Assembly: GCA_041674745.1 (NCBI GenBank)
Contig: JBAYVD010000002.1
Location: 124,001 to 188,000 of the forward strand
Direction of reading: 5' to 3'
DNA length: 64,000 bases
Origin: UBA2040 sp041674745
Lineage (GTDB): Bacteria; Bacteroidota; Bacteroidia; Flavobacteriales_D; Crocinitomicaceae
The notes below the pieces were generated by a model. That model made no database searches and had not been told where the DNA came from. It saw only the letters and a program-made list of their open reading frames with translations. Each line of letters starts with the position of its first letter. Position 1 is the first letter of the stretch. The position numbers and the translations under genes were made by a program. Positions 43,433 through 52,021 of this stretch are shown one piece after another.

Positions 43433-43440
43433 CAAAAGTA
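43433..43440 (-). promoter_or_regulatory. Candidate -7 element of the HD-domain gene
   Basis: On the minus strand it reads TACTTTTG, an exact TAnnTTTG match. It lies 14 bases from the divergent porX ATG and 26 bases before the TTG start of the HD gene, so it excludes the longer reading frame that runs into porX. Confidence 0.55.
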
Positions 43441-43454
43441 AAAAATAAACCAGT

Positions 43455-44996
43455 ATGCAAGTGAAAATCCTTTGGGCCGACGATGAAATCGACATGTTGA
43501 AACCCCACATTTTATTTTTAGAGGGGAAAGGATATTCCGTTTCAAGTGTCAACAATGGAGCAGATGCCGTGGATATGAATAAGGAAGAAAATTTCGATAT
43601 TATTTTCCTGGATGAAAACATGCCCGGAATCTCTGGATTGGAGGCTTTATCCCGCATAAAGGAAGATACACCCTCGATACCGGTCGTAATGATCACCAAA
43701 AGCGAGGAGGAACACATCATGGAAGAAGCAATCGGTAACAAGATTGCAGACTATTTGATAAAACCTGTTAATCCGAATCAAATTTTACTGACCATCAAAA
43801 AGAATCTGGACAAAAGCAAATTGGTTTCTCAAGCCACCAATGCTAATTACCAGCAAGATTTCCGTCAATTGGGCATGCAGCTTAACAGCCGTATGGACGC
43901 AGAAGAATGGAAGGATTTGTACCAAAAATTAGTGTACTGGGAATTGGAATTGGAAAACATCGAAGATGCCGGCATGCGAGAAATTCTTGAAATGCAGAAA
44001 AAAGAGGCCAATACGCAATTCTCGAAGTTAATTGAAAACAATTATGAAGATTGGATTGGTGGTGATGAAGATGCTCCTTTGTTTTTGCACCAAGTTTTTA
44101 AAGAGAAAATTGCTCCCATCGTAAAACAAGAAAAAGTTTGTTTGTTGGTGATTGATAATTTGCGTTTTGACCAATGGAAAGTGTTGAAACCAATCATAGA
44201 AAAGCAATTTCGCATCACACAAGAGGAAATCGTTTATTCCATTCTTCCAACCGCTACACAGTATGCTAGAAATGCCTTTTTTGCAGGATTAATGCCTTCT
44301 GATATCGCATCGAAATATCCAAAATATTGGGTAGGAGAGGACGAGGACGGAAGCAAAAATAAATTCGAACAGGAATTATTGGAAACGCAATTGACGCGCT
44401 TGGGAATGAACGTGAAATTTAGCTACAACAAAATCACCAATTACGAAGCAGGGAAGAAATTATCAGAGACGTATCATCAACTGAAAGACAACCAGTTAAA
44501 TGTAGTAGTGTACAATTTTGTCGATATGCTTTCTCATGCTCGAACGGAAAGTGAAATGATCCGTGAATTGGCTGATGACGAAGCTGCTTACCGTTCTTTA
44601 ACCGTATCTTGGTTCGAGCACTCGCCTTTGCAAGAAATTATTCGAAAAGTAGCGGAATCAAAATCAAAATTGATCATTACAACGGATCACGGAACTGTGA
44701 AAGTTTCCAATCCTGTAAAAATCGTTGGAGAACGTAGTACGAACACGAACCTTCGCTACAAAGTAGGAAGAAATCTTTCGTACGACAAAAAAGAGGTTTT
44801 CTCGGTTCAACCCAATAATGTCCGTTTACCCGGCGGTAAAATGTCTAGTGAATATGTTTTTGCGCATGAAAATGATTTTTTCGTTTACCCAAACAACTAC
44901 AATCACTTTGTGAAATACTTTCAAAACACCTTCCAACATGGAGGTATTTCATTGGAAGAAATTTTAATACCATACATAGTTTTAGATGCCAAATAG
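43455..44996 (+). CDS. porX: PorX, response regulator of the type IX secretion system with a PglZ domain
   Basis: The 513-residue protein has an N-terminal receiver domain (about 1-120; acidic pocket ADDE, phospho-acceptor Asp53 in IFLDENMPG, ITKS, IKPV), a helical linker, and a C-terminal PglZ/alkaline phosphatase-like domain (about 210-513) with zinc-ligand motifs LLVIDNLRFDQW, PTATQYARNAF, NFVDMLSHAR and TTDHGT. In Porphyromonas and other Bacteroidota PorX with PorY controls T9SS genes and has phosphodiesterase activity. The kinase PorY is not in the window. It shares its 5' region with the divergent HD gene and overlaps tsaE by 11 bases. Confidence 0.95.
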   Translation: MQVKILWADDEIDMLKPHILFLEGKGYSVSSVNNGADAVDMNKEENFDIIFLDENMPGISGLEALSRIKEDTPSIPVVMITKSEEEHIMEEAIGNKIADYLIKPVNPNQILLTIKKNLDKSKLVSQATNANYQQDFRQLGMQLNSRMDAEEWKDLYQKLVYWELELENIEDAGMREILEMQKKEANTQFSKLIENNYEDWIGGDEDAPLFLHQVFKEKIAPIVKQEKVCLLVIDNLRFDQWKVLKPIIEKQFRITQEEIVYSILPTATQYARNAFFAGLMPSDIASKYPKYWVGEDEDGSKNKFEQELLETQLTRLGMNVKFSYNKITNYEAGKKLSETYHQLKDNQLNVVVYNFVDMLSHARTESEMIRELADDEAAYRSLTVSWFEHSPLQEIIRKVAESKSKLIITTDHGTVKVSNPVKIVGERSTNTNLRYKVGRNLSYDKKEVFSVQPNNVRLPGGKMSSEYVFAHENDFFVYPNNYNHFVKYFQNTFQHGGISLEEILIPYIVLDAK

Positions 44997-45417
44997 TATT
45001 GAATTTCAAATAAATGGGCTATCTGAATTAAAGTTAATCGCAGAGCAGCTATTGGAGAAATATGGCACCAACAGCGTTTGGGCTTTTGAAGGACAAATGG
45101 GCGCAGGGAAAACGACTTTGATTCAAGAAGTTCTGCGCGCAATGGGAATTGAAGATTTGGAGGGTTCTCCTACGTATTCCTTGGTGAATGAATACATTTC
45201 CGAAACTGGACGTCCAGTTTTTCATTTTGACCTTTATCGAATTGAAAATCAAGAAGAAGCCTTCAACATTGGGATAGAAGAAATGATTTACGGTGAGGGG
45301 CTTTCATTAATTGAATGGCCAGAGATTGTAAAAGAACTACTGCCAATGGATACAATTTGGTTTAAACTAAGTATCTTAGAGGCTGGTCAAACAAGGTTGC
45401 TTAGCGTTCAGATATGA
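44986..45417 (+). CDS. tsaE: tRNA threonylcarbamoyladenosine biosynthesis ATPase TsaE
   Basis: The 143-residue P-loop ATPase works with TsaD and TsaB to form the t6A modification at position 37 of ANN-decoding tRNAs. It shows Walker A FEGQMGAGKTT (about 34-44), SPTYSLVNEY and the HFDLYRIEN motif (about 80-90), and ends in the ISLLEWPE-type segment as LSLIEWPE. The length is typical. It overlaps porX at its start by 11 bases and alanine dehydrogenase at its end by four (ATGA), so it is in the porX operon. Confidence 0.95.
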   Translation: MPNSIEFQINGLSELKLIAEQLLEKYGTNSVWAFEGQMGAGKTTLIQEVLRAMGIEDLEGSPTYSLVNEYISETGRPVFHFDLYRIENQEEAFNIGIEEMIYGEGLSLIEWPEIVKELLPMDTIWFKLSILEAGQTRLLSVQI

Positions 45418-46640
45418 TTACAGATCCTCAAATCATTAAAAGTTTAATGGAACAAGGCAGTTTACTTCCTCAGGAAGAAATGCTAGAAGTCCGAAGAAAA
45501 AAGGGAAAATTATACATTGGCATTCCCAAAGAAACCTCTTTTCAAGAAAAAAGAGTCGCTTTGGTACCGGAGGCGGTTAGTCTTTTGGTGGCAAATGGAC
45601 ATCGCGTAAAAATCGAGAGCAAAAGTGGGGAAGGAGCCAATTTTTCTGACCGTGAGTACAGCGAAGCAGGCGCCGAAATTTGTCAAAATCCCAATGAAAT
45701 TTTTGAATGTGATTTAATTTTCAAAGTTGCTCCACCTTCTGAAGAAGAGGTAGACATGATGAAAGGCAGTCAGACTTTGATATCAGCGCTTCAAATTTCC
45801 GTGCAACCCAAAGTAATTTTGCAAAAATTGATGCAAAAAAAAATTACGGCCGTGGCTTGGGATTACATTCGGGATGAAGAAGGCGTTTTTCCTGTCGTCC
45901 GCACAATGGGCGAAATTGCTGGCAATACTAGCATTTTAATTGCAGGAGAATTGCTTTCCTCCTTCAACCAAGGCAAAGGAATTATGCTGGGTGGCATTTC
46001 GGGTGTTCAACCGACAGAAGTAGTGGTAATTGGAGCTGGAACCGTTGGCGAATACGCTGTAAGAGCTGCTTTGGGCTTGGGTTGTTCTGTTAAGGTTTTC
46101 GACAATTCGCTGACCAGACTTCGTCGATTGCAAAACGATGTTGGTGTTCGACTTTTTACATCTATCATTCAGCCTAAGGTTTTAGCCAAAGCTTTGATGC
46201 GAGCAGATGTAGCGATTGGAGCGGTTCGTTCTACCTTGGGAAGAACTCCTTGTTTGGTTTCCGACGAAATGGTTTCTTGCATGAAGCCCGACTCAGTAAT
46301 AGTAGATGTTAGCATTGACCAAGGCGGCTGTTTTGAAACATCTCGCATTACCAATCATATTGAACCGACATTTATTAAACATGGTGTTATCCATTATTGC
46401 GTTCCCAATATCGCTTCAAGAGTTTCACGCACCGCGTCCTTTGCATTATCGAACATCTTTTCACCCATCTTGTTAGAAATGGGCGACAAAGGAGGTTGTA
46501 AATCTCTTATTGCAAATGATTTAGGCTTTCGATCTGGCGTGTACATTTATCAAGGCGCTTTGGTTTCTGAGGTTTTAGGTCGCGTTTTTGACTTAAAATT
46601 CAAAAATATCGAATTATTGATTTTGGGTCGAAACTATTAA
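45414..46640 (+). CDS. ald: Alanine dehydrogenase
   Basis: The 408-residue enzyme belongs to the alanine dehydrogenase/PNT family and interconverts L-alanine with pyruvate and ammonia using NAD. It shows the N-terminal IGIPKETSFQEKRVALVPEAV, the Rossmann motif VVVIGAGTVGEYAVRAALGLG, VDVSIDQGGCFETS, and the C-terminal HYCVPNIASRVSRTASFAL. The first 30 or so residues are an extra N-terminal segment common in Bacteroidota versions of the family. It is coupled to tsaE by ATGA and followed by an orphan nuclease gene. The substrate is inferred from family; related PNT-like proteins exist. Confidence 0.9.
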   Translation: MITDPQIIKSLMEQGSLLPQEEMLEVRRKKGKLYIGIPKETSFQEKRVALVPEAVSLLVANGHRVKIESKSGEGANFSDREYSEAGAEICQNPNEIFECDLIFKVAPPSEEEVDMMKGSQTLISALQISVQPKVILQKLMQKKITAVAWDYIRDEEGVFPVVRTMGEIAGNTSILIAGELLSSFNQGKGIMLGGISGVQPTEVVVIGAGTVGEYAVRAALGLGCSVKVFDNSLTRLRRLQNDVGVRLFTSIIQPKVLAKALMRADVAIGAVRSTLGRTPCLVSDEMVSCMKPDSVIVDVSIDQGGCFETSRITNHIEPTFIKHGVIHYCVPNIASRVSRTASFALSNIFSPILLEMGDKGGCKSLIANDLGFRSGVYIYQGALVSEVLGRVFDLKFKNIELLILGRNY

Positions 46641-46641
46641 A

Positions 46642-47091
46642 ATGACTCCTTTAAATCTTCCTAGAACAGTTCTAAAATTGACTCGGTCGGGTCAACAAAT
46701 TTACGTTTGGTGTCCACTTCGTAAAAAAAAACTCGTTCTAACCCCAGAAGAATGGGTTCGGCAACATTTTATTGGTTATTTGATCAATGAATTAGCGATT
46801 TCCCCTGGAAAAATAGTTTCCGAATACTCACTATCCTATAACAATATGAGTCGCAGGGCTGACTTGGTCGTGATCGATTCTGAAGGAAAACCCGAAATTA
46901 TTGTTGAATGCAAAGCCCCTCAAATTCCTTTATCTGATAAAACTTTCTTTCAAATTGCTCAATACAAGCACACTTTGTCAGCAAAGATCTTGATTTTGAC
47001 CAATGGCATAGACCACATGGCTATGAATTTATCGGAAGAAACAAAACCATGTACCTCCAACTTAACCGAAATGAAGAATTGGCTCGATTAA
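46642..47091 (+). CDS. Orphan HsdR N-terminal domain protein (PD-(D/E)XK nuclease fold)
   Basis: The 149-residue protein matches only the N-terminal endonuclease domain of type I restriction subunit R. It shows VLTPEEWVRQHFIGYLI, the catalytic Asp in SRRADLVVID, the ECK of PEIIVECKAPQ and the QxxxY of QIAQYKHTL, which complete a PD-(D/E)XK site. There is no helicase domain and no hsdM or hsdS nearby. Stand-alone proteins like this are common in Bacteroidota chromosomes and are probably nucleases in repair rather than restriction. It starts one base after ald and overlaps prfC tail-to-tail by four bases. Confidence 0.85.
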   Translation: MTPLNLPRTVLKLTRSGQQIYVWCPLRKKKLVLTPEEWVRQHFIGYLINELAISPGKIVSEYSLSYNNMSRRADLVVIDSEGKPEIIVECKAPQIPLSDKTFFQIAQYKHTLSAKILILTNGIDHMAMNLSEETKPCTSNLTEMKNWLD

Positions 47092-48689
47092 TTGTATTCG
47101 CGCTCTAATTTAAACGCTGAAGTTTTGTGGAAAGTCAAATCGGGATAATCTTGCTCTGCCATCGTTAAAAGAAACGCTGTTTCGGCTAAGAAAACCAAAT
47201 TATCGTCTTTGTCCCGTGCCAATGAATTGGATTTAGAACGCATGAATGTATTCAATTGCTCGTCATTGTCAGAAGTCACCCAGCAAGCTTTAGCATAACC
47301 TTTGGGAACGAAACGACAATTTGCACCGTATTCATTGATCAAGCGATAGGCGATTACTTCAAATTGCAATTGACCAACTGTTCCGACAATTTTTCGATTT
47401 CCGGGTTGTTGCACAAACAATTGAGCCAAACCTTCGTCCATCAACTGACGAATTCCTTTGTCGAGTTGTTTAGACTTTAGTGGATCTAAGTTTTCAAGTT
47501 CCTGGAATATCTCTGGAGAGAAGTTTGGAATTCCTTTGAACATGAAATCGGCGCCTTCATTCAACGTATCACCAATTTTGAAAGTCCCAGTATCGTACAA
47601 ACCAATTACATCGCCAGGAAATGCTTCCTCAATAACACTTTTATCCTGCGCCATGAAAGAGGTAGGATTAGGGAATTTTACTTTTTTCCCCAAACGCACG
47701 TGGTTATAGAAAGTATTTCGTTCAAATTTCCCTGAAACGATTCGTAAAAAGGCAATTCTATCACGGTGTTTGGGATCCAAATTGGCGTGGATTTTAAAGA
47801 CGAATCCCGAGAATTTACCGTCGGATGGTTCAATAAATCCTGCATCTGTATCTCGACCTCTCGGAGATGGTGAAATTCTGCAAAAAGTATCCAACAATTC
47901 TTTTACCCCAAAATTATTGACCGCTGAACCAAAGAAAACGGGTGCAATATCACCCGCCAAGTATTCGTCACGGGAAAATTCGTCGTAAACTCCTTCAATC
48001 ACTTCAATATCTTCTCTCAATTCTTGTGCTGGCGCCACACCCACCATTTCATCTAATAAAGGATCCGCTAAATCGCTTAATGAAACAATATCGGTGGAAA
48101 TTTTGGTTTTATTCGCCTGAAAGAGATTCAAGTTTTTGTCAAACAAATTGTAAACGCCTTTGAAACGATCGCCCATTCCAATAGGCCAAGTAAGAGGCGT
48201 TACTTTGATGTCCAATTGTTGCTCCAACTCGTCCAAAAGGTCAAATGTGTATTTTCCTTCACGGTCCATTTTATTGACGTAGATAATTACCGGCGTTTTG
48301 CGCATCCGGCAAACTTCCATCAGTTTTTTTGTTTGCTCTTCCACGCCATTTGCAACATCTACCACCAAAATAACACTGTCTACAGCTGTTAAAGTTCGGA
48401 AAGTATCTTCAGCAAAATCCTTGTGTCCGGGCGTATCCAAGATATTTATTTGTTTTCCACCGTACTCAAAGGCCATAACCGAAGTTGCTACTGAGATTCC
48501 TCTTTGTTTTTCGATTTCCATGAAATCTGAAGTGGCCGTCTTTTGAATTTTACTGTTTTTTACAGCGCCAGCGGATTGAATAGCACCACCAAAAAGCAAT
48601 AATTTTTCAGTAAGCGTCGTTTTTCCAGCATCCGGGTGAGAAATGATGCCAAAGGTTCTTCGCTTTTCGATTGCTTCTGTGTTTTTCAT
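47088..48689 (-). CDS. prfC: Peptide chain release factor 3
   Basis: The 533-residue translational GTPase removes release factors 1 and 2 from the ribosome after termination. It shows G1 SHPDAGKTTLTEKLL, G2/switch EKQRGISVATSV, G3 DTPGHKDFAEDT, G4 VNKMDREG, then the domain II and III beta-barrel regions and the C-terminal VGQLQFEVI of the family. The length is normal. It has its own -7 box and converges on the orphan nuclease gene. Confidence 0.97.
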   Translation of the reverse strand: MKNTEAIEKRRTFGIISHPDAGKTTLTEKLLLFGGAIQSAGAVKNSKIQKTATSDFMEIEKQRGISVATSVMAFEYGGKQINILDTPGHKDFAEDTFRTLTAVDSVILVVDVANGVEEQTKKLMEVCRMRKTPVIIYVNKMDREGKYTFDLLDELEQQLDIKVTPLTWPIGMGDRFKGVYNLFDKNLNLFQANKTKISTDIVSLSDLADPLLDEMVGVAPAQELREDIEVIEGVYDEFSRDEYLAGDIAPVFFGSAVNNFGVKELLDTFCRISPSPRGRDTDAGFIEPSDGKFSGFVFKIHANLDPKHRDRIAFLRIVSGKFERNTFYNHVRLGKKVKFPNPTSFMAQDKSVIEEAFPGDVIGLYDTGTFKIGDTLNEGADFMFKGIPNFSPEIFQELENLDPLKSKQLDKGIRQLMDEGLAQLFVQQPGNRKIVGTVGQLQFEVIAYRLINEYGANCRFVPKGYAKACWVTSDNDEQLNTFMRSKSNSLARDKDDNLVFLAETAFLLTMAEQDYPDLTFHKTSAFKLEREYN

Positions 48690-48708
48690 GCTATTTAATT
48701 TTGGAGTG

Positions 48709-48716
48709 CAAAGATA
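48709..48716 (-). promoter_or_regulatory. Candidate -7 element of prfC
   Basis: On the minus strand it reads TATCTTTG, an exact TAnnTTTG match, 19 bases before the prfC ATG. The remaining 48717-48868 stretch between prfC and the next gene shows no gene. Confidence 0.55.
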
Positions 48717-48868
48717 ATAATCTAATGTGGATTTTTCTAAAACAAAAAAGGGTAGGGAACAGATGCTAAAAAATAGAATTCAAGGGTTCAAAACTTGCCT
48801 TCTCGATTCACTATGAAATTTAAAAAAGTGAATTCAAATAAAAACTTTTTTCTTCTATGAATGTTCTA

Positions 48869-48876
48869 TATTTTTG
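48869..48876 (+). promoter_or_regulatory. Candidate -7 element of the T9SS type B cargo gene
   Basis: TATTTTTG matches TAnnTTTG exactly, 23 bases before the ATG at 48900. Confidence 0.5.
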
Positions 48877-48899
48877 CACGATAATTTATTTTAGCTTTT

Positions 48900-50696
48900 A
48901 TGAATTTCAAACCACTATTATTAATTCTGATTTCTTTGCAATTTGCTCTTGCTGGATATTCACAAGAAAATTGTTTCAATGGAATAGATGATGACAATGA
49001 CGGTCTAATTGATTTAAATGACCCGGATTGTGCATGCAGTGGAGTAACAACAACACCTACCTCCATTATTCCAAATCCATCGTTCGAAACAATCAATTGT
49101 TGTCCTAGTTACTTTTCTGAATTGAATTGTGCTGATACTTGGGTACAAGCCTCTGATGCGACGTCAGATTTATTCAATACGTGTGATTATATTGGTGTTA
49201 CGCCAGCGGCAGGTTTATTTCCTTTTCCTGATGGAAATGGAGCGGCGGCATTTTTGGGATTGATTGATTACAAAGAATATTTGGGTGCCTGCTTAACGAA
49301 TCCAATGGTTGCAGGAACGCCTTACACTCTGCAATTTTCTTTGGGTTACATGGGCTTACAGGTTGATCAAACGACGTTCGACATCGTCAATTGCACTCCT
49401 TTAGTGACACCCACTACCATGGACATCGTATTGTATGGTAATCCTAATTGCGGTAATTTACCATATTTTGGAATGGATTGCCCAACAGCAACTTTGCCTT
49501 CTTATTCAATTATTGGATCAAGCACATTCAGTTTGACCGCAACGGGCTATCAATTAATTACAATCAACTTCACACCCACTTTCAACGTAAACGAAATTAT
49601 TCTGGGTTTCCCTTGTAATATGCCAATTGGCTGGCCAAGTAACTTGGGAGCTGCCACTGGAGAATGTATGCCATATGTGGTGGTTGATAATCTAATTATG
49701 AATTCATCTAGTTCATTTGGAGGACTATCCATTACTACTCAAGGGACTCTTTGCGGCAATGATGTAGTTTTAACGGCAAATGTAGGTTCCGTTGGAACAT
49801 TTCAATGGTACAATGCTGGTGTTGCTATTTCTGGACAAACCAATTCAACCTTGAATGTTTCAGTATTGGGACTTGGTTCTGGGACTTATAACGTACGTTT
49901 TGATGATGGTACAAACTGTTTCATAGACTCTGTAACTATCAATAGCCAAGCAGGTGGTAGCGTTACCTCAAATGATGCACAAATTTGTGCGGGTGAGTCA
50001 GCAACTTTAACGGCCTCTGGAGCAGTTTCATACACATGGTCACCAATTGTAGGACTTAATTCTTCTACAGTCGGTACGGTGATTGCATCTCCAATGGTTA
50101 CAACTACGTATACTGTCGTTGGAACAGATGCGAATGGTTGCTCTGCAACTTCAACAAGTTTGGTAACGGTTATTCAATCCCCTAATGACGCTTCAGTTGC
50201 TATTACCCCAACAGAGATTGAAACAGAAGCAACCATTACGTTATCTCCATCTACCTATACGTATACTTGGATTTCTCCTGATCTTATTACATCAACTGGA
50301 AATTCGCTTTTCTATGAATTTAGCGGAGAAGGATTATATGAATTTACGGTTGTTGCTGAAAATTCTTTCGGTTGTACGTATGAATTTCTTGTTCCAATTA
50401 CGGTAAACTCTAATTTACTGGTTTACGTTCCAAATGCGTTTACACCTGATCACAATGAATTCAATGATCGTTTCTCACCCGTGTTGTCTGGTAGCGTAGA
50501 TGAGAATTCTTACGTGTTCACGGTTTTGAATCGTTGGGGAGAAATTGTTTTTCAAACGCACGACATGTCAATTGGTTGGGATGGAACTTTTAATCAGAAG
50601 AAAGTCGAAACAGGAATGTACAATTGGACGCTTGAGTTAAAAATGAAAAACTATGACGAACGACACAGGTTCAACGGTCATGTTAATGTTTTGTAA
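48900..50696 (+). CDS. Secreted T9SS type B (gliding-associated C-terminal) cargo protein
   Basis: The 598-residue protein has a signal peptide (FALAGYSQ), a Ca-binding-like NGIDDDNDGLIDLNDPDC stretch (about 24-41), a beta-sandwich domain starting IIPNPSFE (about 58-270) with several Cys, two Ig-like regions (about 275-430; one SYTWSPIVGLNSS PKD-like), and a type B sorting domain at the end (about 510-598; YVPNAFTPDHNEFND, LNRWGEIVFQT, GWDGTF, TGMYNW). It should be exported by T9SS and released or attached at the cell surface. A possible adhesin or structural surface protein; no enzymatic motif is seen. Confidence 0.88.
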   Translation: MNFKPLLLILISLQFALAGYSQENCFNGIDDDNDGLIDLNDPDCACSGVTTTPTSIIPNPSFETINCCPSYFSELNCADTWVQASDATSDLFNTCDYIGVTPAAGLFPFPDGNGAAAFLGLIDYKEYLGACLTNPMVAGTPYTLQFSLGYMGLQVDQTTFDIVNCTPLVTPTTMDIVLYGNPNCGNLPYFGMDCPTATLPSYSIIGSSTFSLTATGYQLITINFTPTFNVNEIILGFPCNMPIGWPSNLGAATGECMPYVVVDNLIMNSSSSFGGLSITTQGTLCGNDVVLTANVGSVGTFQWYNAGVAISGQTNSTLNVSVLGLGSGTYNVRFDDGTNCFIDSVTINSQAGGSVTSNDAQICAGESATLTASGAVSYTWSPIVGLNSSTVGTVIASPMVTTTYTVVGTDANGCSATSTSLVTVIQSPNDASVAITPTEIETEATITLSPSTYTYTWISPDLITSTGNSLFYEFSGEGLYEFTVVAENSFGCTYEFLVPITVNSNLLVYVPNAFTPDHNEFNDRFSPVLSGSVDENSYVFTVLNRWGEIVFQTHDMSIGWDGTFNQKKVETGMYNWTLELKMKNYDERHRFNGHVNVL

Positions 50697-50731
50697 TAGA
50701 CAGAAAATGACCATTTAATTGAAAAAAAAAC

Positions 50732-50781
50732 AATACGCATAAAAAAAAGGGAGATGATGTCTCCCTTTTTTTATGCGTATT
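50732..50781. terminator. Long hairpin terminator between the T9SS cargo gene and dnaN
   Basis: AATACGCAT, A8, GGGAGA on the left pairs with TCTCCC, T7, ATGCGTATT on the right around a five-base loop, giving about 22 base pairs with a single bulged A. The A and T runs inside the stem give either strand a T tract, so it can serve both convergent genes. Confidence 0.85.
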
Positions 50782-50788
50782 TAATACA

Positions 50789-51904
50789 TTATCTATTCAA
50801 CATGACTGGCATAACCAGCATCAAAATATCTTCGCTTTCATTATCCGAAACTGGTGTAAGTAAACCCGCTCTACTTGGCTCTGACATTTCCAATTTCACT
50901 TCTGCCGATTCTAAGTTGTTCAACATTTCCATCAAGAAACGAGAGTTGAAACCTATTTCCATATCTTCTCCACCGTAATTACACGTCAGTCGTTCGTTCG
51001 ATTCATTGGAGAAATCCAAATCCTCTGCAAACAATTGCAATTCAGAACCGGCCAATTTCAATTTGATTTGATGGGTAGTTTTGTTTGCGAAAATTGAAAC
51101 ACGTTTGATGGAATTTAAAAATTGCAAACGATCAATCACCAAAACATTTGGATTTTCTTTTGGAATAACCGCATCATAATTTGGGTATTTCCCATCAATC
51201 AAACGGCAAACCAATTCGATATCATTGAATACAAATTTTGCATTTCGTTCGTTGTATTCCATTAACACCTCTTCGTCACCGCCTAAGTTCGATTTCAACA
51301 AATTCAGCGCTTTTTTTGGCAATACAAAACTGGAAGAACCATCTGCTTGCGTATCTGTTCGTCTGTAGCGAACCAATTTGTGCGCATCCGTAGCGACAAA
51401 AACAATATCACTCGGGGAGAACTGACAGAATACTCCGCTCATCACAGGACGAAGCTCATCATTTCCTGTAGCAAAAAGTGTTTTATTGATTCCGTTTGAA
51501 ACGATATCACCTGAAACTTTCAATGTTTTTTTGTCATCAATTTCAGGTGTTCTAGGGAAGTCGTCCGCATTAAAACCAACCATTTTAGACTTTCCATTGT
51601 CGTAGGCAATTTCAATTGAGAAATTGGTTTTATCTACTAAAAATGTCAAGGGTTGTTCAGGCAAACTTTTCAAAACATCCAACAAAAGTTTCGCAGGAAC
51701 TGCAATTTTACCAGCATCGTTGGCTTCAACTTCCAAATCCGTTTTCATGGTATTCTCCAAATCCGATGCGGAAACGGTCAACTTTCCATCGTTGATTTCG
51801 AATAGAAAATTGTCCAGAATTGGCAAAGTATTGTTCGTGCTCAATGCGCCAGAAATGCTTTGCAAATGGCGAAGTAATGTCGTACTCGAAGTAATAAAGT
51901 TCAT
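50789..51904 (-). CDS. dnaN: DNA polymerase III beta subunit (sliding clamp)
   Basis: The 371-residue protein forms the ring-shaped processivity clamp for DNA replication. Three repeated clamp domains are recognisable: about 1-120 (NFITSSTTLLRHLQSISGAL, LPILDNFLFE), 125-245 (RPVMSGVFCQF, ATDAHKLVRYR) and 248-371 (LMVMPVML at the C-terminus). The frame is open from 51961, but the ATG at 51904 gives the normal dnaN N-terminus and is placed correctly behind a -7 box at 51943-51950, so the upstream 19 codons are rejected. Confidence 0.96.
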   Translation of the reverse strand: MNFITSSTTLLRHLQSISGALSTNNTLPILDNFLFEINDGKLTVSASDLENTMKTDLEVEANDAGKIAVPAKLLLDVLKSLPEQPLTFLVDKTNFSIEIAYDNGKSKMVGFNADDFPRTPEIDDKKTLKVSGDIVSNGINKTLFATGNDELRPVMSGVFCQFSPSDIVFVATDAHKLVRYRRTDTQADGSSSFVLPKKALNLLKSNLGGDEEVLMEYNERNAKFVFNDIELVCRLIDGKYPNYDAVIPKENPNVLVIDRLQFLNSIKRVSIFANKTTHQIKLKLAGSELQLFAEDLDFSNESNERLTCNYGGEDMEIGFNSRFLMEMLNNLESAEVKLEMSEPSRAGLLTPVSDNESEDILMLVMPVMLNR

Positions 51905-51942
51905 GTATACAGTATTGCTAAATTCAATTTTTAATAGACTAA

Positions 51943-51950
51943 CAAATATA
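51943..51950 (-). promoter_or_regulatory. Candidate -7 element of dnaN
   Basis: On the minus strand it reads TATATTTG, an exact TAnnTTTG match, 38 bases before the dnaN ATG. It falls inside the longer open frame, which supports the shorter dnaN start. Confidence 0.55.
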
Positions 51951-52021
51951 GACAGAATCAAGCGGGTGTTTCTATCTATTTACGCCAATTAATCCATAAA
52001 TTGTTAACAAATTATCAACTT

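Noticed and set aside
43407..43508. 34-codon extension of the HD-domain protein into porX
   Set aside because: It runs antisense to the porX start and upstream of the -7 box at 43433-43440.
43322..43741. 139-codon minus-strand frame over the porX start
   Set aside because: It is antisense to the PorX receiver domain and overlaps the HD gene in another frame.
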